Shown here: positions 16,143 to 24,932 of the stretch, one piece after another
Numbering within the stretch: position 1 is the first letter of the stretch
Layout of the letters: each line of letters starts with the position of its first letter
Assembly (NCBI RefSeq): GCF_030504645.1
Contig: NZ_JAUKWQ010000002.1
Coordinates: 372,001-436,000, forward strand
Length of the DNA stretch: 64,000 nucleotides
Source: Rhizobium oryzicola
Lineage (GTDB): Bacteria > Pseudomonadota > Alphaproteobacteria > Rhizobiales > Rhizobiaceae
Direction of reading: 5' to 3'
The notes under the pieces: generated by a model
Databases searched by the model: none
The model's input: the letters and a program-made list of their open reading frames with translations, nothing else
What the model was told of the DNA's origin: nothing
Position numbers and translations under genes: made by a program

Positions 16143-17936
16143 ATGACGTTCAGACGGCGCAAGGCAGTCCGGCGTGAAGGGGATGTTTTCGGCACCATCC
16201 ACCCCACGCAGGCTGCGGTTCGTTTTTCCTTCCGCGGCCATTGGCGGATCATGACGGCATTGCTGCTATTGTCAGGCGGTGGCGGCTATCTCATGACGAA
16301 GACCGTCGACAGCTCCGTCGGACAGGTGCCGGTTCCCACTCCACCCGTCGTGCTTGCCAGAACCAAGCGGCAGGCGGTTGCGGCACCCAAGCAGGCACGC
16401 GTCTGGATGCCTGTGCTGGCCTCCGAACCGAAGATCAACCTGATCGAGCGTATGAATGACGGCTCGGTGGCGCAGTCCTCCTATTTCGACGTTTCGCTTG
16501 ATCTTGCCGAGCCTGCGCCGGCTCCCACACCAAAACCGGAACTGCTGCTGGCGGCCTATCAGGAACCTGTGGCCACCAAGCCGGATCCGTTCGATTCTAT
16601 CCTTCAGCCGGGCCATCGTCCGGAAAAACCCATGCGTCCGGGGCAGGGGCCGAAGACGGAGCTCGTTCCGGCCGGCGTTCCGATCAATGTCAGCGTTGCT
16701 CCCGTTCGTCCTGCCGGCAAGGTGCGCCGGGTGGTCGCCATGCCTGCGCAGGAAGAACTGCTGCGCAACATCGAAGGCGCGCTTGATGTGCCCTCGCAGG
16801 AGTTTGCCGATCTGGCGCTGGAGCTTGGCAGCGACAGCGTCAAGCCGGGCGAGCGGCTCGACCTTATCATCGGGGAACGCATACCGGGCTCGGGCCGGAC
16901 AGAGATTATTCTGGCGCGTCTGAAAACCGGTCCCAAGCAGGAGCGGCTTCTGGCGCGACGCGACGATGGCCGGTTTCAGCAGGTCGCAAATCGTCATCTC
17001 TACGACCGTCTGGTTGCGGAAGCATTGGCTGCGGAAGGCGCGCATCCCGCGGAGGCGCAATCACCTGATGAGCGTCAGGCCAGGGCGCTGGAAGCGGCAG
17101 AGGCCGATTATCCGCGTCTGCTGGAGCAGTTGCGTGGTTCCAAGGTGCCGACGCGCGTCTGCCTGCAAACGGTGGAATTGTTGAAGGCCAATGATATCCG
17201 CTGGAAGGATGGCGAGGAACTTCCCAAGGTCAACCTCGTCTTCCGCAAGGGCGATGACGGGGCCGAGGAGCTTGTGTCGGTCTCGCTGCGCCAAGGCGAG
17301 GAAGAGCGGCGATTCTATCGCTACAAATCCGGTGCCGATGGCCGCGTCGAGTTCTTTGACGACAAGGGCCGTTCCGTTTCCAAGACCCTGATGCACAAGC
17401 CGGTCGCCGCTGGCAAGGAAGGCGATGGGTTCGGCTGGCGCGTCCATCCCATTCTCGGTACCCGCAAATTCCACAATGGTGTCGATTACGTCGCGCCCAA
17501 GGGTTCGCCCATCGTGGCGGCAGGCGATGGCGTGGTGGATAAGATCAGCTGGGAAGGCGGTTACGGCAAGTTCGTGCGCATTCGCCATGATGGCGGCTAC
17601 ACCACCACCTATGCGCATATTGATGGCACGCCGAAAGGCCTGGCTGTCGGTCAGCGCGTCTCGCAGGGGCAGACGATCGCCTTTGTCGGCTCCACCGGCC
17701 TCTCGACCGGGCCGCACCTCTATTATGAACTGAGGATCGGCGACAATTACGCGGACCCGACCAAGGCGCGCATGGCAGCCGGCACCACGCTGAAGGGCCG
17801 CGCTCTCGACGAGTTCCATAAGGAGATCGATCGCGTCGAGCAGATTTCGCGCGCCATTCGCAGCTCCGCGACGGCCGCCGCTCGCGCGGCCGCCAACGTC
17901 TTCAGCCCTGAAACACCGCAGGTCTCGGAGCAGTAA
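16143..17936 (+). CDS. Membrane-anchored M23 (LytM-type) peptidase-like protein, zinc ligand replaced
   Basis: This protein of about 597 aa has a cytoplasmic basic N-terminus (FRRRKAVRREG), one membrane segment (IMTALLLLSGGGGYLM, about residues 36-51), a long Pro-rich periplasmic linker, and a C-terminal LytM domain. In that domain H444-x3-D448 (FHNGVDY) and H492 (TYAHIDG) are present, but the usual final H-x-H reads H525-L-Y527 (GPHLYYE), so one zinc ligand is Tyr. It may be a poor or regulatory endopeptidase that binds or activates other wall enzymes. Rhizobial RgsM-type polar growth proteins would be the natural comparison. TTG 16131 is an alternative start. It ends one base before ade. 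Confidence 0.85.
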   Translation: MTFRRRKAVRREGDVFGTIHPTQAAVRFSFRGHWRIMTALLLLSGGGGYLMTKTVDSSVGQVPVPTPPVVLARTKRQAVAAPKQARVWMPVLASEPKINLIERMNDGSVAQSSYFDVSLDLAEPAPAPTPKPELLLAAYQEPVATKPDPFDSILQPGHRPEKPMRPGQGPKTELVPAGVPINVSVAPVRPAGKVRRVVAMPAQEELLRNIEGALDVPSQEFADLALELGSDSVKPGERLDLIIGERIPGSGRTEIILARLKTGPKQERLLARRDDGRFQQVANRHLYDRLVAEALAAEGAHPAEAQSPDERQARALEAAEADYPRLLEQLRGSKVPTRVCLQTVELLKANDIRWKDGEELPKVNLVFRKGDDGAEELVSVSLRQGEEERRFYRYKSGADGRVEFFDDKGRSVSKTLMHKPVAAGKEGDGFGWRVHPILGTRKFHNGVDYVAPKGSPIVAAGDGVVDKISWEGGYGKFVRIRHDGGYTTTYAHIDGTPKGLAVGQRVSQGQTIAFVGSTGLSTGPHLYYELRIGDNYADPTKARMAAGTTLKGRALDEFHKEIDRVEQISRAIRSSATAAARAAANVFSPETPQVSEQ

Positions 17937-17937
17937 A

Positions 17938-19635
17938 TCAGGAAATCAATGCAAAACGATCGACATCGACCATGCCCCTGTCCGAGATCTTCAGGTGCGG
18001 AATGACGGGCAGGGGCAGGAAGGCAACCTGCAGGAACGGTTCCGTCAGCGTCGTGCCCAGTGCGTAAGCCGCCTGACGCAGGTGATGCAGGGTGTGGCGC
18101 ACCGACTCGTAGGGTTCAAGGCTCATCAGGCCCGCCACCGGCAGGGCGATCTCCGCCGTCACCTTGCCGTCCTCGACCACCACAAAGCCACCGCGGATTT
18201 CCGACAGCCGGTTGACGGCGACAGCCATATCCTCATCCGACACGCCGACGACGCAGATATTGTGGCTGTCATGGCCGACCGTCGAGGCAATCGCGCCGCG
18301 CTTCAGGCCAAAGCCCTGGACGAAGCCGTTGGCATGATTGCCATTCTTGCCGTGACGTTCGATCACGGCCACCTTGATGATGTCGTTGGTGAGATCCACC
18401 GTCGCCTGATTGCCCGATGAGGGCAGGCGGTAGCGGCGATGTTCAGTGATAATCTTACCGGGCAGTACTCCGATCACGGGCTGCTCATCAGATCTCGCGG
18501 GCGAGGCGAAATCGGCTGCCTTGATGACGCGCGCCTTCACGCTGTCCAGCCCCACGGGCGCGACAGGCTTGCGGGTGGCGAAGAGTTCCTTCGTCACGCG
18601 ACGACCGGCGGCAAACACCATCTCAGCCTTGCAGTTTTCCAGCGTGTCGATAACGACAAGATCGGCTCGCCAGCCGGGCGCGATCAGGCCGCGATCGCGC
18701 AAGCCAAAAGCCCGCGCAGCCGAGATGGAGGCGGCGCGATAGATGGCGATCGGTTCCACGCCATGGGCAATCGCCGTACGGATCAGGTAATCGAGATGGC
18801 CTTCCTCGGCGATATCCAGCGGGTTGCGGTCATCTGTGCAGAGCGCCAGATAGGGCGACAGGCGCTCGGTGATGATGGGCATCAACGCGTGCAGATCCTT
18901 TGAGACGGACCCCTCCCGCACCAGGATATGCATGCCTTTGCGGATCTTTTCGAGCGCCTCCGCGGCGCTGGTTGCCTCATGCTCCGTGCGGATCCCGGCC
19001 GAGAGATAACCGTTCAGCCCGTAGCCGGAGAGCAGCGGCGCATGACCATCGATATGCTGCCCCTGGAAAGCTTCAAGCTTTGCCATGCAGACCGGGTCCT
19101 TGTGGATGACGCCGGGGAAATTCATGAACTCGGCAAGGCCGATCACCTTCGGGTGGTGACGAAAGGGCAGGAGCCGTTCGATCGGCAGATCCGCGCCTGC
19201 GGTTTCCAGATGCGTCGCCGGCACGCAGGAGGAAAGCTGGACCCTGATATCCATGATGGTTTCGAGGGCGGAATCGAGGAAGAACTGAATGCCTTCCGTG
19301 CCGATCACATTGGCGATCTCATGGGGGTCGCAGATCACGGTCGTCACGCCATAGGGCAGCACGCAGCGGTCGAATTCATGCGGGGTAACCAGAGAGCTTT
19401 CGATATGGAGGTGCGTGTCGATGAAGCCGGGCACGACGATGCGTCCCGTGATGTCGATCTCCTCAGCGCCCTCATAAGCCTCGCAGGTGCCCACAATCGT
19501 ATCACCGCAGATGGCGATATCCGAGGCGACAAGCTCGCCCGTCACCAGATCGAAGAAGCGGCCACCCTTCAGAACGATATCCGCCTTGGTGCGGCCGGTT
19601 CCCTGGTCGATACGGTCTTCGAGGCGTGATGTCAT
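17938..19635 (-). CDS. ade: Adenine deaminase
   Basis: This 565-aa amidohydrolase-superfamily enzyme would convert adenine to hypoxanthine and ammonia for purine salvage. Its features match bacterial Ade: [20 protein letters not shown] with the HxH metal pair, [13 protein letters not shown], the central [15 protein letters not shown] with the catalytic Asp pair, and the C-terminal domain with [12 protein letters not shown]. The length is typical (about 560-600). It is on its own, with the M23 gene running into its 3' end and a substrate-binding protein gene on the same strand downstream of its promoter region. It could instead be one of several Ade paralogs common in rhizobia. Confidence 0.94.
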   Translation of the reverse strand: MTSRLEDRIDQGTGRTKADIVLKGGRFFDLVTGELVASDIAICGDTIVGTCEAYEGAEEIDITGRIVVPGFIDTHLHIESSLVTPHEFDRCVLPYGVTTVICDPHEIANVIGTEGIQFFLDSALETIMDIRVQLSSCVPATHLETAGADLPIERLLPFRHHPKVIGLAEFMNFPGVIHKDPVCMAKLEAFQGQHIDGHAPLLSGYGLNGYLSAGIRTEHEATSAAEALEKIRKGMHILVREGSVSKDLHALMPIITERLSPYLALCTDDRNPLDIAEEGHLDYLIRTAIAHGVEPIAIYRAASISAARAFGLRDRGLIAPGWRADLVVIDTLENCKAEMVFAAGRRVTKELFATRKPVAPVGLDSVKARVIKAADFASPARSDEQPVIGVLPGKIITEHRRYRLPSSGNQATVDLTNDIIKVAVIERHGKNGNHANGFVQGFGLKRGAIASTVGHDSHNICVVGVSDEDMAVAVNRLSEIRGGFVVVEDGKVTAEIALPVAGLMSLEPYESVRHTLHHLRQAAYALGTTLTEPFLQVAFLPLPVIPHLKISDRGMVDVDRFALIS

Positions 19636-19713
19636 GAAAATCTTCCTGCTTGCTGCGTTGCATCAATTGTATAGAGGATTCCGCAGCTTGGCGATCATCA
19701 TGATGAAGAAGAG

Positions 19714-19731
19714 AGCGGCCAGGCGGCCGCT
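19714..19731 (-). terminator. Hairpin after the LivJ-like gene
   Basis: AGCGGCC and GGCCGCT form a perfect 7-base stem with a 4-base loop, 25 bases after the LivJ-like stop. On the minus strand it is followed by CTCTTCTTC, a weak T-rich tail, consistent with a terminator. Confidence 0.55.
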
Positions 19732-19755
19732 CCCCGTGTCACTTGCTTGTTCAGC

Positions 19756-20862
19756 TTATTCCGCCGATACGATTTTTCCGTCCTGCCATTTGAAGAGCGA
19801 AAAGGCCTGCGAGGTCAGATCACCCGTTTCGCCATAGGTCAGCTTGCCGATCGCAGTCGGAATCGGCTCGCCAGACTTCAAAGCCTTGGCGACGGCTTCC
19901 GTATCCTTGGCGCTTTTGGCCTTTTCAATGCCGGCTTTGATGACCTCCACTGCGGCATAGGCATTCAGCGTGAAGGCTTCCGCCGGAATGCCCTTGGCGG
20001 CCAGTGCTTCCGCTGCGGCCTTGGAATCGGCGCTCTTGGTGGCGTCAGCTGCATTGGTGAAGATTGTGCCGGCTGCGGACTGCGTGCCGATGCTCCAGAA
20101 CTCGGTGTTGGACAGGCCGTCACCGCCGATCAGCTGCGGCTTCACGCCGAGATCTGCGAGCTGGCGTGCCAGCAAGCCACCTTCTGGGTGATAACCGCCG
20201 AAGTAGATGACATCCACGTTCTGAGACTTCAGGCGGGTCGTGATCGCGCTGAAATCCTTATCGCCCGGGGTGACGGCGTCGTCGAAGACTTCTTTCATGT
20301 CGCCAGCGTTGAGCGTTGCCTTGAAGGCATCCGCCAGGCCTTTGCCGTAAGCACCCTTGTCGTTGATGATTGCCACGCGCTTGTCCTTGAAATTCTTCAG
20401 AACATATTTCGCGGCGACTTCTGCCTGCTGGTCGTCACGGCCGCAGGTGCGCAGGAGGTTGTTCAGGCCGCGCTTGGTCAGGTTGGGTGTGGTGGCGGTC
20501 GGCGTTACCATCAACACGCCGTTTTCAGCCAGCACGTCCGAAGCCGGCATGGCGACGCCCGATGTGACCGGGCCTACAACATAACGAATGCCTTCACCGA
20601 CAAGCTGGTTGGCAGCAGAGACACCCTGCTTCGGTTCGCCCCCGTCGTCAGCCGTCTTCAGAACCACCTTTTCGCCCAGGATCCCGCCCTTCTTGTTGAT
20701 TTCGGCGATGGCCGTCTCGGCGCCGTTCTTCACCTGATTGCCGTAGGCGGCCACGGGGCCGGTCAGCGGAGCGATCAGGCCAATGGTAATATCGGCATGG
20801 GCTACAGATGCCAGGCCCATTGTGGCAATGGCGGTTGCGCCCAGCAAGGTCTTGAGGTTCAT
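19756..20862 (-). CDS. Branched-chain amino acid type ABC substrate-binding protein (LivJ-like)
   Basis: This 368-aa periplasmic protein has a clear signal peptide ([23 protein letters not shown], cleaved before DITIGL). The type I binding fold opens [21 protein letters not shown] and continues [37 protein letters not shown] and [18 protein letters not shown], as in LivJ/LivK. It would deliver leucine/isoleucine/valine or a related amino acid to a Liv-type permease, but no permease or ATPase gene is next to it. A liv operon must lie elsewhere. It belongs to a leftward run with the omega-aminotransferase upstream but has its own promoter space of about 270 bases. Confidence 0.9.
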   Translation of the reverse strand: MNLKTLLGATAIATMGLASVAHADITIGLIAPLTGPVAAYGNQVKNGAETAIAEINKKGGILGEKVVLKTADDGGEPKQGVSAANQLVGEGIRYVVGPVTSGVAMPASDVLAENGVLMVTPTATTPNLTKRGLNNLLRTCGRDDQQAEVAAKYVLKNFKDKRVAIINDKGAYGKGLADAFKATLNAGDMKEVFDDAVTPGDKDFSAITTRLKSQNVDVIYFGGYHPEGGLLARQLADLGVKPQLIGGDGLSNTEFWSIGTQSAAGTIFTNAADATKSADSKAAAEALAAKGIPAEAFTLNAYAAVEVIKAGIEKAKSAKDTEAVAKALKSGEPIPTAIGKLTYGETGDLTSQAFSLFKWQDGKIVSAE

Positions 20863-21083
20863 CTTGGTTCTCCTTCGGTGGCCCGAACGGGCCTATGCCA
20901 TGCCGCTGTCGTCAAGGATTCCGCCTAAGGGTGGGGTGGATGCGACGCGGCCATTCAGCCAGACAGCTCCCACGCGATCTGACGCATGATCATCTATGCC
21001 GCGATGGGGTGAGCCGCAACAAAATTTCAGCAAACGCATGAAATTTATGCAGATGGAGAAGCGATCGCCAAATTTGAGTGACG

Positions 21084-21113
21084 AAAAAAGCGGCTGCCAG
21101 AGACAGCCGCTTT
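21084..21113 (-). terminator. Rho-independent terminator of the aminotransferase gene
   Basis: AAGCGGCTG and CAGCCGCTT form a 9-base stem with a 7-base loop. On the minus strand it is followed by six T residues, 24 bases after the aminotransferase stop codon. Confidence 0.85.
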
Positions 21114-21136
21114 GTAGGCCCTTTGTAGGCGATGCT

Positions 21137-22465
21137 TCAGATATTGTTCTTCAGGATCTCGCGCAGCTTGCCGAAGATCTCGTCCATATGATGCTTTTCC
21201 ACGATCAGCGGTGGCGACATGGCGATGATATCACCGGTGGTGCGGATCAGGAGGCCATCTTCGTAAGCCTTCAGGAAGGCGTTGAAGGCGCGCTTGGTCG
21301 GCTCGCCTGCGATCGGAGAGAGTTCGATCGCCCCGATCAGGCCGATGTTTCTGATGTCGATGACGTTCGGCAGGTCTTTGAGCGAATGCAGACCGTCTTC
21401 CCAATAGGAGGCGAGTTCGGTCGCGCGCGTCAGCAGGCCTTCTTCCTTGTAGGTGTCGAGCGTTGCAAGCGCTGCAGCGGATGCGATCGGGTTGCCGGAA
21501 TAGGTATAGCCGTGGAAGAACTCGATCAGATGTTCCGGGCCATTCATGAAGGCATCGTGGATTTCAGAGGTCACGAAGACCGCGCCCATCGGGATGACGC
21601 CGTTCGTCAGACCCTTAGCGGTGACCATGATATCCGGTTTCACGTCAAAATACTGCGAGGCGAATGGAGCGCCCAGGCGGCCGTAACCGGTGATGACTTC
21701 ATCAAAGATCAGCAGGATGCCATGCTTGGTGCAGATCTCCCGCAGCTTCTGCAGATAACCCTTCGGCGGGATCAGCACGCCGGTCGAGCCTGCGACCGGC
21801 TCGACGATCACGGCGGCGATGGTGGAGGCATCGTGCAGCGTGACGATGCGCTCCAGTTCGGTTGCGAGATCACCGCCATGTTCCGGCTCGCCGCGCGTGA
21901 AGGCGTTCTGGCTCGGCAGGTGCGTGTGCGGCATGTGGTCCACGCCGGTCAAAAGCGTGCCGAACATCTTGCGGTTGGAGACGATGCCGCCAACGGAAAT
22001 GCCGCCGAAGTTCACGCCGTGATAACCGCGCTCGCGGCCGATCAGGCGGAAGCGCGCGCCATTGCCCTTGGCGCGGTGATAGGCGATCGCCACCTTGAGG
22101 GCCGTATCGACCGATTCGGAGCCGGAGTTCGTGTAAAGAACATGCTCAAGGCCATCGGGTGCGATGTCGACCAACCGATTGGCCAGTTCGAAGGCCTTGG
22201 GATGGCCAAGCTGGAACGCCGGCGCATAATCCAGTTCGCCTGCCTGCTCGCGAATCGCTTCGGTGATTTTCGGGCGGCAGTGGCCGGCATTCACGCACCA
22301 CAGACCTGCCGTCGCATCCAGCACCTGGCGACCGTCATGCGTGGTGTAATGCATATCCTTGGCGGATACGAACAGGCGCGGTTCTTTCTTGAACTGACGG
22401 TTTGCCGTAAACGGCATCCAGAACGCTCTCAAATCATTGGGAGCGGTGTGCAGGCGATTAGACAT
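21137..22465 (-). CDS. Class III omega-aminotransferase (beta-alanine:pyruvate type)
   Basis: This 442-aa PLP enzyme starts APNDLRAFWMPFTANRQFKKEPRL, typical of omega-amino acid:pyruvate aminotransferases, with substrate residue Trp in the MPFTANR region, NSGSESVDTALKVAIAYHRA for phosphate binding, ERGYHGVNFGGISVGGI, FDEVITGYGRLG with the cofactor Asp, and the PLP lysine in VTAKGLTNGVIPMG. Members convert beta-alanine or other omega-amino acids to semialdehydes with pyruvate as acceptor. Close relatives also include taurine and aromatic amine aminotransferases, so the exact donor is open. It is followed by a strong terminator. Confidence 0.9.
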   Translation of the reverse strand: MSNRLHTAPNDLRAFWMPFTANRQFKKEPRLFVSAKDMHYTTHDGRQVLDATAGLWCVNAGHCRPKITEAIREQAGELDYAPAFQLGHPKAFELANRLVDIAPDGLEHVLYTNSGSESVDTALKVAIAYHRAKGNGARFRLIGRERGYHGVNFGGISVGGIVSNRKMFGTLLTGVDHMPHTHLPSQNAFTRGEPEHGGDLATELERIVTLHDASTIAAVIVEPVAGSTGVLIPPKGYLQKLREICTKHGILLIFDEVITGYGRLGAPFASQYFDVKPDIMVTAKGLTNGVIPMGAVFVTSEIHDAFMNGPEHLIEFFHGYTYSGNPIASAAALATLDTYKEEGLLTRATELASYWEDGLHSLKDLPNVIDIRNIGLIGAIELSPIAGEPTKRAFNAFLKAYEDGLLIRTTGDIIAMSPPLIVEKHHMDEIFGKLREILKNNI

Positions 22466-22718
22466 GATGCTCTCCAGGCCCAGCGTGTTTAGAGGGTAGG
22501 CCTTTATTCCCTCAGGCAGCAGACAGATGTTCTGTCCGGCGATGCGCCCAAGTTATCAAGGTCACATGGACCGTCAAGCATCAAGAACGCAGCTTTGGGC
22601 TGTTGATTATTGTCCCCCAAGGGTATGTGCGTATATTTGCAGATTATCAAAATAAAAACGGACACAAACAATAAGTCGTGCCCGCTCTAAATTGATTAAC
22701 CTAATGTAAGCGCTATCA

Positions 22719-23027
22719 TTATGCGGCAGATTTTTTAGTCTCGGTTTCGCAATACAAGCCTTCCAGCGTTTCGAGAACGCGCATGACCGATTCTGCCGAG
22801 CTGGAATAGTAGATAGTCTGAGCATCTCTGCGTGTATTCACCAGCTTCTGTGCTCGAAGCTTGGAGAGATGCTGTGAAAGAGCGGATTGGCTCAGGCCCA
22901 CCTTGTTTGCCAACGCGCCCACCGCGACCTCACCCTGCACCAGGCAACACAGGATCATCAATCGCTTGGGGTTAGCCATAGCCGATAACAAACCTGCAGC
23001 AGCAGTGGAGTGTTCTGTTAGTGGCAT
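22719..23027 (-). CDS. nolR: NolR-type ArsR-family transcriptional repressor
   Basis: This 102-aa winged-helix protein strongly resembles rhizobial NolR. AAGLLSAMANPKRLMIL leads into VAVGALANKVGLSQSALSQHLSKLRAQKLV (helix-turn-helix) and NTRRDAQTIYYSS (wing). NolR represses nodulation genes and modulates conjugation, quorum sensing and growth genes in Rhizobium and Sinorhizobium; orthologs also occur in Agrobacterium. It has no metal-sensing Cys pair of the ArsR kind. ATG 23027 is used because AAGAGGT ends about 9 bases before it; ATG 23036 would abut that site. Two copies of the NolR operator consensus occur upstream (23042 and 23120), indicating autoregulation. The C-terminus is shorter than in S. 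meliloti NolR. Confidence 0.85.
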   Translation of the reverse strand: MPLTEHSTAAAGLLSAMANPKRLMILCCLVQGEVAVGALANKVGLSQSALSQHLSKLRAQKLVNTRRDAQTIYYSSSAESVMRVLETLEGLYCETETKKSAA

Positions 23028-23041
23028 CTTGTCCATACCTC

Positions 23042-23057
23042 TTAGTTGTCCCCTAAA
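23042..23057 (-). promoter_or_regulatory. NolR box 1 in the nolR leader
   Basis: On the minus strand this reads TTTAGGGGACAACTAA, an exact match to the NolR consensus (A/T)TTAG-N9-A(T/A). It lies 15 bases upstream of the nolR start, next to the ribosome site, so binding would block transcription through it. The plus strand has a symmetric TTAG at the same place. Confidence 0.7.
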
Positions 23058-23119
23058 TTCATCTTGCCGATCACTTGGTCGGTTACAATGTAACATGAAT
23101 TTAGCAACTACGGACGTTC

Positions 23120-23135
23120 TTTGTATATCCCTAAA
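23120..23135 (-). promoter_or_regulatory. NolR box 2 upstream of nolR
   Basis: On the minus strand this reads TTTAGGGATATACAAA, again an exact match to (A/T)TTAG-N9-A(T/A), about 78 bases (seven helical turns) from box 1. A third, near match (TTTAG at 23100-23104 on the plus strand, last base wrong) and the small palindrome GTTACAATGTAAC (23082-23094) lie between them. Confidence 0.65.
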
Positions 23136-23157
23136 TTTTGCGTATCGTTCACAACTT

Positions 23158-23880
23158 TTAGCAGGCTGCGGTCAGTGCTGCTTTCATCGCGGCGGGGGAG
23201 CCCATGAGACCGCTGATACTATAGCGTAGGGTCACGTCTGTTGAAGAAATGTCGACGCCAGCGGGATCAATACCCACGATACGCCAGCCGGACTTGACGG
23301 TCGCACCGGCGAGCTCCGCCAGTTGGGCCGGCAAATCCGCGACCGATGATAACTCTTCGAAGAGCGAAAGCCAGGCTGCCGGTTCCTCGACCGCAATGGT
23401 GAGATCTTCGCGGGTCAGCACATAGGCTTTGCCAAAGCCGCCATTCAGGGAGGCGGATACCGGTGTCAGCCGCAGAAAGCGGAAATCAGCAAAGTCGGCA
23501 TAAAGGGCTGCCTTGGGATGGCGCGCAAGAAACCGGCTGCGGATACGCGCATAATCCGGACCGTCCCGATCAAGGCTAGAAGCCTCCGCAAGAACGGTAA
23601 TGCGAGGGTGGGCGAGGGGATCGCCCTTGCCGACATTCCCCGCCAACACGGAGCATCGCGGATCATGCTGCAGCGATTGCGTATGGGACGCGAGGGATGA
23701 AATCAGGATGATGGGCGTTCCATCCAGATCCGTTCCCAGCAGACAGCGGCTAGCGGAAGGATAGCCCGTCGCCGCGTCAATGACAGCCAAGGACGCGGCG
23801 CGCGATTCGCGAATGAGCTTGTGCGCCAGTTGACGCGCGCTCTCATCAACATCCCGAAATGCCGGGGACTTTTCGTTCAT
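23158..23880 (-). CDS. HugZ-family (FMN/heme split-barrel) protein
   Basis: This 240-aa protein has a PNPOx-like split barrel: ARQLIRESR-like ARQLAHKLIRESRAASLAVID at the start, YPSASRCLLGTDLDGTPIILISSLASHTQSLQHDPRCSVLAG in the barrel, and the C-terminal DUF2470 domain (ADLPAQLAELAGATVKSGWRIVGIDPAGVDI). This architecture is that of HugZ-type heme utilisation or heme oxygenase-like proteins, often annotated as pyridoxamine-phosphate oxidase related. It overlaps choV by four bases (ATGA), so it is the last gene of the choXWV operon. A link between heme or FMN chemistry and choline uptake is not established. Confidence 0.82.
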   Translation of the reverse strand: MNEKSPAFRDVDESARQLAHKLIRESRAASLAVIDAATGYPSASRCLLGTDLDGTPIILISSLASHTQSLQHDPRCSVLAGNVGKGDPLAHPRITVLAEASSLDRDGPDYARIRSRFLARHPKAALYADFADFRFLRLTPVSASLNGGFGKAYVLTREDLTIAVEEPAAWLSLFEELSSVADLPAQLAELAGATVKSGWRIVGIDPAGVDISSTDVTLRYSISGLMGSPAAMKAALTAAC

Positions 23881-24932
23881 GCCTGTCCTTCGCGCCTGCG
23901 GTGTCTCGTCAGACCGGAGATCACTTCGGTCGCACCGATTGTACCGATCACGGAGCCATTGTCGACAATGCCGATGAGGCCCGGCTGGCGCGCGAGAGTG
24001 TCCATGATGTCGATCAGAGGGGTTTCCGCCCGCGCGGTTGCGACGATCGGCTGTCCCTGCAGATCCGCCGGACCGTTGGCCATGACGTCCTCTGCCTTCA
24101 GCATGGCGATCGGATTCATGTTCTGCACGAAGTCCGCCACATACTGGTCTGCGGGTTCCTTCACGATGTCATGTGGCGTGCCGCACTGGATGATGCGTCC
24201 GCCTTCCATGATGGCGATGCGATTGCCGATACGAAATGCTTCGTCGAGATCGTGGCTCACGAAAAGGATGGTCTTCTTCAGCCGGGACTGGAACTCGAGC
24301 AATTCGTCCTGCAGGCGGGTACGGATTAGGGGATCGAGAGCGGAGAATGGCTCGTCCATCAGGAGGATGGGCGCACCCGTCGCGAAGGCACGCGCCAATC
24401 CCACGCGCTGCTGCATGCCGCCCGAAAGTTCGCCCACCTTGCGGTTCGCCCATTTCGCGAGATTCACGAGTTCGAGTTGGGTCGCCACGCGCTCCTTGCG
24501 CTCGGCATCGGGTACGCCCGCCAGCTCAAGGCCGAAGCCGACATTTTCCGCCACCGTGCGCCAGGGGAGCAGGCCAAACTGCTGGAACACCATGGAGACC
24601 GTATGCATGCGCAGATCTCTCAGTGCTTTCGCCGAAGCCCTGTAGGGATCGACCGCGCCATTCTTGGTCATGACGGTGACACTACCGCGCACGACCGGAG
24701 CCAAGCCATTCACCGCCCGCAACAGGGTGGACTTGCCCGAGCCGGAGAGCCCCATCAGAACCAGGATTTCGCCTTCCTGAATGGTCAGCGAAGCCTGCGA
24801 CACGCCAAGCACCAAGCCCGTTTCCGCAGCGACCTGATCACGCGTCTTGCCTGCATCCATCAGCGGCAGCGCCCGCTCAGGACGATCGCCAAAGACGATG
24901 TCGACGTTTCCGAAAATGATTGCGTCGCTCAT
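23877..24932 (-). CDS. choV: Choline ABC transporter ATPase ChoV
   Basis: This 351-aa ATPase belongs to the quaternary-amine (ProV/OpuAA-like) group: IIFGNVDIVFGDRPERALPLMDAGKTRDQVAAETG is the ChoV-type N-terminus. Walker A is GLSGSGKSTL, the signature is VGELSGGMQQRVGLARAF, Walker B is ILLMDEPFSALDPLIR, and the switch His is in VSHDLDE. A C-terminal CBS-like regulatory part (PADLQGQPIVATARAETPLIDI, GLIGIVDNGSVIG) follows. It energises high-affinity choline import for glycine betaine and carbon or nitrogen use. Its start shares a base with the choW stop (TGATG), and its stop overlaps hugZ. Confidence 0.93.
   Translation of the reverse strand: MSDAIIFGNVDIVFGDRPERALPLMDAGKTRDQVAAETGLVLGVSQASLTIQEGEILVLMGLSGSGKSTLLRAVNGLAPVVRGSVTVMTKNGAVDPYRASAKALRDLRMHTVSMVFQQFGLLPWRTVAENVGFGLELAGVPDAERKERVATQLELVNLAKWANRKVGELSGGMQQRVGLARAFATGAPILLMDEPFSALDPLIRTRLQDELLEFQSRLKKTILFVSHDLDEAFRIGNRIAIMEGGRIIQCGTPHDIVKEPADQYVADFVQNMNPIAMLKAEDVMANGPADLQGQPIVATARAETPLIDIMDTLARQPGLIGIVDNGSVIGTIGATEVISGLTRHRRREGQA

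Noticed and set aside
19747..20928. 393-codon plus-strand frame
   Set aside because: It is antisense to the LivJ-like gene with a clear signal peptide and binding fold.
20996..22492. 498-codon plus-strand frame
   Set aside because: It is antisense to the omega-aminotransferase gene, which has complete family motifs and a terminator. The plus frame has the composition of a GC-rich shadow.
23877..24932. Glycine betaine (ProV) rather than choline specificity
   Set aside because: The binding protein has the choline aromatic cage pattern and the ChoV/ChoW N-termini fit the cho system better than prop-type betaine systems.
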